A stretch of 64,000 bases of DNA, from the NCBI RefSeq assembly GCF_022802975.1, contig NZ_JAFEVZ010000002.1:434001-498000 (forward strand), read 5' to 3'. A model generated the notes under the pieces. It saw nothing but the letters and a program-made list of their open reading frames with translations. It had not been told where the DNA came from and ran no database searches. The DNA is from Flavobacterium pectinovorum. Its GTDB lineage: Bacteria; Bacteroidota; Bacteroidia; Flavobacteriales; Flavobacteriaceae. Positions 60,401 through 64,000 of the stretch are shown here, one piece after another; the first letter of the stretch is position 1; every line of letters begins with the position of its first letter. The translations under genes were made by a program, and so were the position numbers.

Positions 60401-61701
60401 AAACAATCGATTATATACCCACTTCAAAAATAGAGAGAGCCGGAAAACTCGTTCAGACCGGAGCTAAAATTGGAGTAAACTATGTTAAACATTATGCCGA
60501 AAAAATAGTCAATCCCGATTTGACACGCGATAAACTCAATGAAAATAATGCCGAAGACATTTACGACGGATTAAAAAGTCTAAAAGGAAGCGCTTTGAAA
60601 GTTGCCCAAATGCTGAGTATGGACAAGAATTTTTTGCCTCAGGCGTATGTAGAGAAATTTTCATTGTCACAATTTTCAGTTCCGCCGCTTTCGGCTCCAT
60701 TAGTTTTAAAGACGTTCAAAAGTAATTTTGGCAAAACGCCTTATGAGATTTTTGATGAGTTTAATGCCAATTCTGTAAATGCAGCCAGTATTGGGCAGGT
60801 GCATCTGGCAAAGAAAGGTGATACAAAACTGGCCGTTAAAATTCAGTATCCGGGTGTTGCCAACAGCATTTCATCCGATTTGGCTTTGGTAAAACCAATT
60901 GCCATCCGAATGTTTAATCTGCAGGGAAAAGATTCTGATAAATATTTTAAGGAAGTTGAGGACAAACTGATCGAAGAAACCAACTATTTACTGGAATTAA
61001 AGCAAAGCGAAGAAGTGGTAAAAGCCTGCAGTAAAATTGAAAACATCTTGTTCCCGAATTACTATCCGGAATTTTCATCAGAGAAAATCATTACGATGGA
61101 CTGGATGACCGGAATTCATCTTTCTGAGTTTACGGCAAAAGATTTTGATCGGGAAACCGGAGACAAAATAGGGCAGGCACTTTGGGATTTTTATATGTAC
61201 CAAATTCATGTGTTACGAAAAGTACACGCCGATCCACATCCCGGAAACTTTTTGGTAGACGATCAAAACCGACTGATTGCTTTGGATTTTGGCTGTATGA
61301 AACAAATTCCGAACGAGTTTTATATTCCGTATTTTGAACTCATCAACAAAAATGTCATTACAGATAAAAATCGTTTCAACGATAAATTATTCGAATTAGA
61401 AATCCTTCGTACAGACGATACACCTTCAGAAATTGAATATTTTACAGCAATGTTTCATGATTTATTGTCGCTGTTTACGAAACCTTTTCAGGATGAGACT
61501 TTCGATTTTGCCGATGAAAAATTCTTCAACGCTATCGCCGAATTAGGAAAACGTTTTTCAGAAGATACCAACCTCAAAAAAATGAACGGCAACCGCGGTT
61601 CCAAGCATTTTATTTACATGAACCGTACCTTCTTCGGCTTGTACAATTTGATGTTTGATCTGAAAGCGAAGATTGTTGTTGAGAATTATTTGAAATATTA
61701 G
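60397..61701 (+). CDS. ABC1/AarF (UbiB-type) atypical kinase
   Basis: The 434-aa protein has the UbiB layout. The KGSALKVAQ motif (a KxGQ-like helix) is near residue 65. The Ala-rich loop VNAASIGQVHLA, Lys in LAVKIQYPG, the catalytic DPHPGNFLVD and the metal motif LIALDFGCMKQ follow. Members affect quinone or lipid handling at the membrane, often as ATPases. It is co-transcribed with the TetR gene; its role in flavobacteria is not settled. Confidence 0.9.
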   Translation: MKTIDYIPTSKIERAGKLVQTGAKIGVNYVKHYAEKIVNPDLTRDKLNENNAEDIYDGLKSLKGSALKVAQMLSMDKNFLPQAYVEKFSLSQFSVPPLSAPLVLKTFKSNFGKTPYEIFDEFNANSVNAASIGQVHLAKKGDTKLAVKIQYPGVANSISSDLALVKPIAIRMFNLQGKDSDKYFKEVEDKLIEETNYLLELKQSEEVVKACSKIENILFPNYYPEFSSEKIITMDWMTGIHLSEFTAKDFDRETGDKIGQALWDFYMYQIHVLRKVHADPHPGNFLVDDQNRLIALDFGCMKQIPNEFYIPYFELINKNVITDKNRFNDKLFELEILRTDDTPSEIEYFTAMFHDLLSLFTKPFQDETFDFADEKFFNAIAELGKRFSEDTNLKKMNGNRGSKHFIYMNRTFFGLYNLMFDLKAKIVVENYLKY

Positions 61702-61702
61702 A

Positions 61703-61792
61703 AGCTAATCCAGCTGTCCACTGTACCTTTTTGTGGCTCCCGATAGCTATCGGGACGCCACAAAAGGATGCCGTTCCCATCTGGGCTAGGGC
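61703..61792. repeat. Structured dispersed element, copy 2
   Basis: This has the same parts as 17530-17608. The inner 10-bp hairpin carries an extra perfect 18-bp palindrome (61738-61755, tcccgatagctatcggga) in place of the aaaccct loop. In the outer stem ccag pairs with ctgg here, while copy 1 has cctg with cagg. It lies directly after the ABC1 kinase stop. Confidence 0.8.
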
Positions 61793-61823
61793 AGTTTTTC
61801 ATAATGACTTTTAATGTATAGTA

Positions 61824-61925
61824 TGTCATCCCGAGGAACGAGGGATCTCCGTTAGTAACTCTACAAAGATTGGTGATTTTGTTTGCGGAGTTTCTTGCGG
61901 AGATCCCTCGTTCCTCGGGATGACA
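61824..61925. repeat. Long hairpin with perfect 28-bp arms, GTCAT...ATGAC type
   Basis: 61824-61851 (tgtcatcccgaggaacg then agggatctccg) is the exact reverse complement of 61898-61925. A 46-bp spacer has no reading frame. The tips tgtcat and atgaca match those of other hairpins in the window. Confidence 0.85.
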
Positions 61926-61968
61926 ATATTGCGTGTAATTGGAATTTGGAATTTAAAAATTGATTATT

Positions 61969-63264
61969 TCATTTAAGTATCCCCGCCTTGTAAGTCGCAA
62001 TCGCTCTGTCCCTCGCAAAAGCATGATCCACCATTGGTTCATTATATCCTAAATCGAATTCAGGAATCCATTTGCGGATGTAGATTCCTTTTTCGTCAAA
62101 TTTCTTTTGCTGGATTTCCGGATTAAAAACCCTGAAATACGGTGCCGCATCACAGCCTGTCCCGGCCGCCCATTGCCAGTTTCCTACGTTTGAAGCCAGT
62201 TCAAAATCTAAAAGTTTTTCTGCAAAATAAGCTTCTCCCCATTGCCAGTTAATCAACAGATGTTTGCATAAAAAACTGGCAACGACCATACGCACGCGAT
62301 TGTGCATGTATCCGGTTTCGTTTAGCTGACGCATTCCGGCATCGACCATTGGATAACCTGTTGTTCCGGAGCACCAGCGCTTGAAATCTTCTTCGTTATT
62401 ACGCCACTGAATCCCGTCATAAGCCGATTTGAAATTGTGATTGACACAATTCGGAAAGCTGAACAGAATCTGAATAAAGAATTCTCTCCAGATCAGTTCG
62501 CTTAAAAAAGTCTGGTTTTTTCGGTTTGCCCAATTCACTAATTTTCGGACACTAACAGTTCCAAAACGCAAATGTGGCGAAAGATAAGAAGTACTGTCCA
62601 AAGCGGGAAAATCCCTTGTTTCTTTGTAATTGGCAATTTGTGTTAGGTTATGTGGCTGTACTTTTATGGTGCTTCTCTCAAAACCAATTGCCGATAAGTC
62701 CGGAAATTGAAACTGATTTTTCACAAAATTCGAAAAGTAGGGTTTCGTATCATATTCGGGTGCTGAACCTGAAAAATGATATTTCTCCAGCCATTTGTTC
62801 TTGTAAGGAGTGTAAACCGTGTACGGAAGTCCGTCAGCTTTTGTGATTTCTTTTTCTTCAAAAATTACATGATCTTTATGAGAGAAGGATTCTATATTTT
62901 TTTCTTTGAATAATTCAATAATAGATGCATCACGTTTAATCGCAAAAGGTTCATAATCTTTATTGAAGAAAACGTTTTGAATATCAAATTCTTCAATAAG
63001 GAACTTCCAAACGTTTTTAGTGTTTCCTTTTTTAATTAAAATTGAAGATCCTAAAGCATTTAATTCGGCGTTTATTTTTTCAAGTGAATCATAGATAAAA
63101 CTCACTCTGGAATCATTTTCAGGAAGACTTTCCAGAATTGCATCGTCAAAAATGAAAAGCGGAATCACAGGAAAATCTGATTGTAAGGCGTGAAATAATC
63201 CGGTATTGTCTTCTAACCGTAAATCGCGTCTGAACCAGAAAAAAGTAACTTTTTGTTTTGTCAT
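61969..63264 (-). CDS. DNA photolyase (cryptochrome/photolyase family)
   Basis: The 431-aa protein has an N-terminal antenna domain (about residues 5-130, FFWFRRDLRLEDNTGL) and a C-terminal FAD domain with LRFGTVSVRKLVNWA, LIWREFFIQ, GYPMVDAGMRQLNETGYMHNRVRMV and NWQWAAGTGCDAAPYFRVFNP. That is the class I CPD-photolyase pattern, with conserved Trp residues for electron transfer. It repairs UV dimers using light. Next to it lies a MerR-family B12 regulator, which fits light control. Confidence 0.92.
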   Translation of the reverse strand: MTKQKVTFFWFRRDLRLEDNTGLFHALQSDFPVIPLFIFDDAILESLPENDSRVSFIYDSLEKINAELNALGSSILIKKGNTKNVWKFLIEEFDIQNVFFNKDYEPFAIKRDASIIELFKEKNIESFSHKDHVIFEEKEITKADGLPYTVYTPYKNKWLEKYHFSGSAPEYDTKPYFSNFVKNQFQFPDLSAIGFERSTIKVQPHNLTQIANYKETRDFPALDSTSYLSPHLRFGTVSVRKLVNWANRKNQTFLSELIWREFFIQILFSFPNCVNHNFKSAYDGIQWRNNEEDFKRWCSGTTGYPMVDAGMRQLNETGYMHNRVRMVVASFLCKHLLINWQWGEAYFAEKLLDFELASNVGNWQWAAGTGCDAAPYFRVFNPEIQQKKFDEKGIYIRKWIPEFDLGYNEPMVDHAFARDRAIATYKAGILK

Positions 63265-63321
63265 TATATGTAATTCCGTCTAGCGGATGTTTTTTGGTTG
63301 TAGATTTATAGACAATTTTTC

Positions 63322-63377
63322 TCATTCCGTAGGAGTCTTTAAGGTTCCGAAAACGTATCGGGATTCCTACGGAATGA
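63322..63377. repeat. Hairpin with perfect 13-bp arms, TCATTCCGTAGGA type
   Basis: tcattccgtagga (63322-63334) and tcctacggaatga (63365-63377) are exact inverted copies, the right one followed by ca. It lies between the photolyase and the B12 regulator. Confidence 0.8.
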
Positions 63378-63503
63378 CAAACGTTGCGCTGAAATTTTAT
63401 TTTGAATTAAATAATGCGTCTGTTTTATCCTGACGGTAATCAAAAACATGATTTTCAGTCAGTTTTTATTTGTTTGATAAAAATGTAAAATAGTAAACGA
63501 AAA

Positions 63504-64000
63504 TTATATTTTGTAAATTGTTTCTTCCATTGAGTCAAAAACAAAGGTTCTTTCTGATAAGTTTTTTCGGTCAATATGCTCGGCCATTTTTCCGGCCAGC
63601 CAGATTTCGTTGCTTTTTAAGAGTAATTTTTGCTCCATTGTTTTTACATACTGATTAACAACACTGCGGTCGGGTTGTACAGTCATAAAAGTTACAAAAA
63701 TGATGTTGTTGAAATGTTTGGTAAGATCTTCCAGATTTTCTATAGGCATACTTTTTCCTAAATAAATGGTTTTGTAACCTTTAAGTAAAATTTCATATTG
63801 AAGATACAGTAATCCTATTTGATGAATCTCATTCATTGGTAATGAGAGTACAAAAATTTTATCTGTTTTGACAGGTTTCAAAATTTGAAGCCCTTCGGTA
63901 TAAATTAATATTTTTTGCTTAATCAAATGGCTCATGAATTGTTCATTTGCCGGACTAATGGTTTGTGATTGCCATAAAAGTCCTATTTCTTTCAATAGAG
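63504..64000 (-). CDS. MerR-family regulator with B12-binding domain (CarH/LitR-like), cut by window end
   Basis: The visible 163-165 residues are the C-terminal effector part. A helical bundle opens with LLWQSQTISPANEQF and is followed by a B12-binding Rossmann domain. It has the lower-ligand motif E-x-H-x-x-G (Glu56 to Gly61, His58), LKGYKTIYLGKSMPIENL and a late EIWLAGKMAEHI. The DNA-binding MerR head lies beyond the window. CarH-type proteins hold adenosylcobalamin and release DNA in light. Here Gln replaces the His that supplies the upper ligand in Thermus CarH. It probably controls light-response genes such as the neighbouring photolyase. Confidence 0.82.
   Translation of the reverse strand, partial: LLKEIGLLWQSQTISPANEQFMSHLIKQKILIYTEGLQILKPVKTDKIFVLSLPMNEIHQIGLLYLQYEILLKGYKTIYLGKSMPIENLEDLTKHFNNIIFVTFMTVQPDRSVVNQYVKTMEQKLLLKSNEIWLAGKMAEHIDRKNLSERTFVFDSMEETIYKI

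Overview
The window is about 64 kb of AT-rich chromosome from a member of the Bacteroidota, almost certainly a Flavobacterium or close relative. The evidence is T9SS C-terminal sorting domains, TonB-dependent receptors, promoter boxes of the TAnnTTTG type, short AT-rich leaders with little Shine-Dalgarno signal, DUF4252/DUF4199/DUF5522-type proteins, a type B L31, and a 6S-like RNA between zapA and rny. No rRNA, tRNA, CRISPR array, prophage or complete insertion sequence was seen.

Layout, left to right. 0.2-12 kb: a small outer-membrane beta-barrel, the xerD recombinase, a PAS histidine kinase, the coiled-coil/zapA/6S RNA/rny cluster, an M23 peptidase with a TonB-linked receptor, two small envelope genes and a frameshifted gene remnant. 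12-23 kb: DUF2971; a pgm/YhcG-nuclease/ABC-exporter operon; a GT2 and a DUF4199 membrane protein; rpmE2; a GlmU-like protein; an ABC-F ATPase. 23-34 kb: an S41 protease lipoprotein divergent from an ECF-sigma/DUF4252 operon, yiaA, carB, rpmH, and small membrane, hydrolase and acetyltransferase genes. 33.4-45.8 kb: a vitamin B12 region. 45.7-58.7 kb: RNA-modification enzymes, a T9SS-secreted nuclease-like protein, a MepB protein, a second ECF-sigma operon with an unusual membrane/beta-barrel partner, rmuC, a thioesterase and a YceI protein. 58.7-64 kb: a light/stress-flavoured cluster with a TIGR01777 epimerase, TetR, an ABC1 kinase, a DNA photolyase and, cut by the window end, a MerR-family B12-binding (CarH/LitR-like) regulator.

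The B12 region is the clearest functional system. A cobalamin riboswitch precedes a BtuB-like receptor and a beta-propeller lipoprotein resembling BtuG, with a T9SS-secreted surface protein downstream. Next come cobC, cobS, a fused bluB-cobT gene and cobU, which make up the lower-ligand and nucleotide-loop steps, and then btuF, btuC and btuD for inner-membrane import. No corrin-ring genes are present, so the locus reads as import plus salvage. A GxxExxY nuclease-fold gene inside a perfect 17-bp inverted repeat sits between btuC and btuD.

The intergenic DNA is rich in dispersed and palindromic repeats: a two-copy structured element with a compensated base-pair change (17.5 and 61.7 kb), a family of long hairpins ending in GTCA...TGAC (31.3, 32.0, 61.8 and 63.3 kb), and several perfect 7-, 8- and 13-bp tandem arrays. 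These repeats, the GxxExxY cassette and the B12 locus are the best candidates for undescribed biology here.
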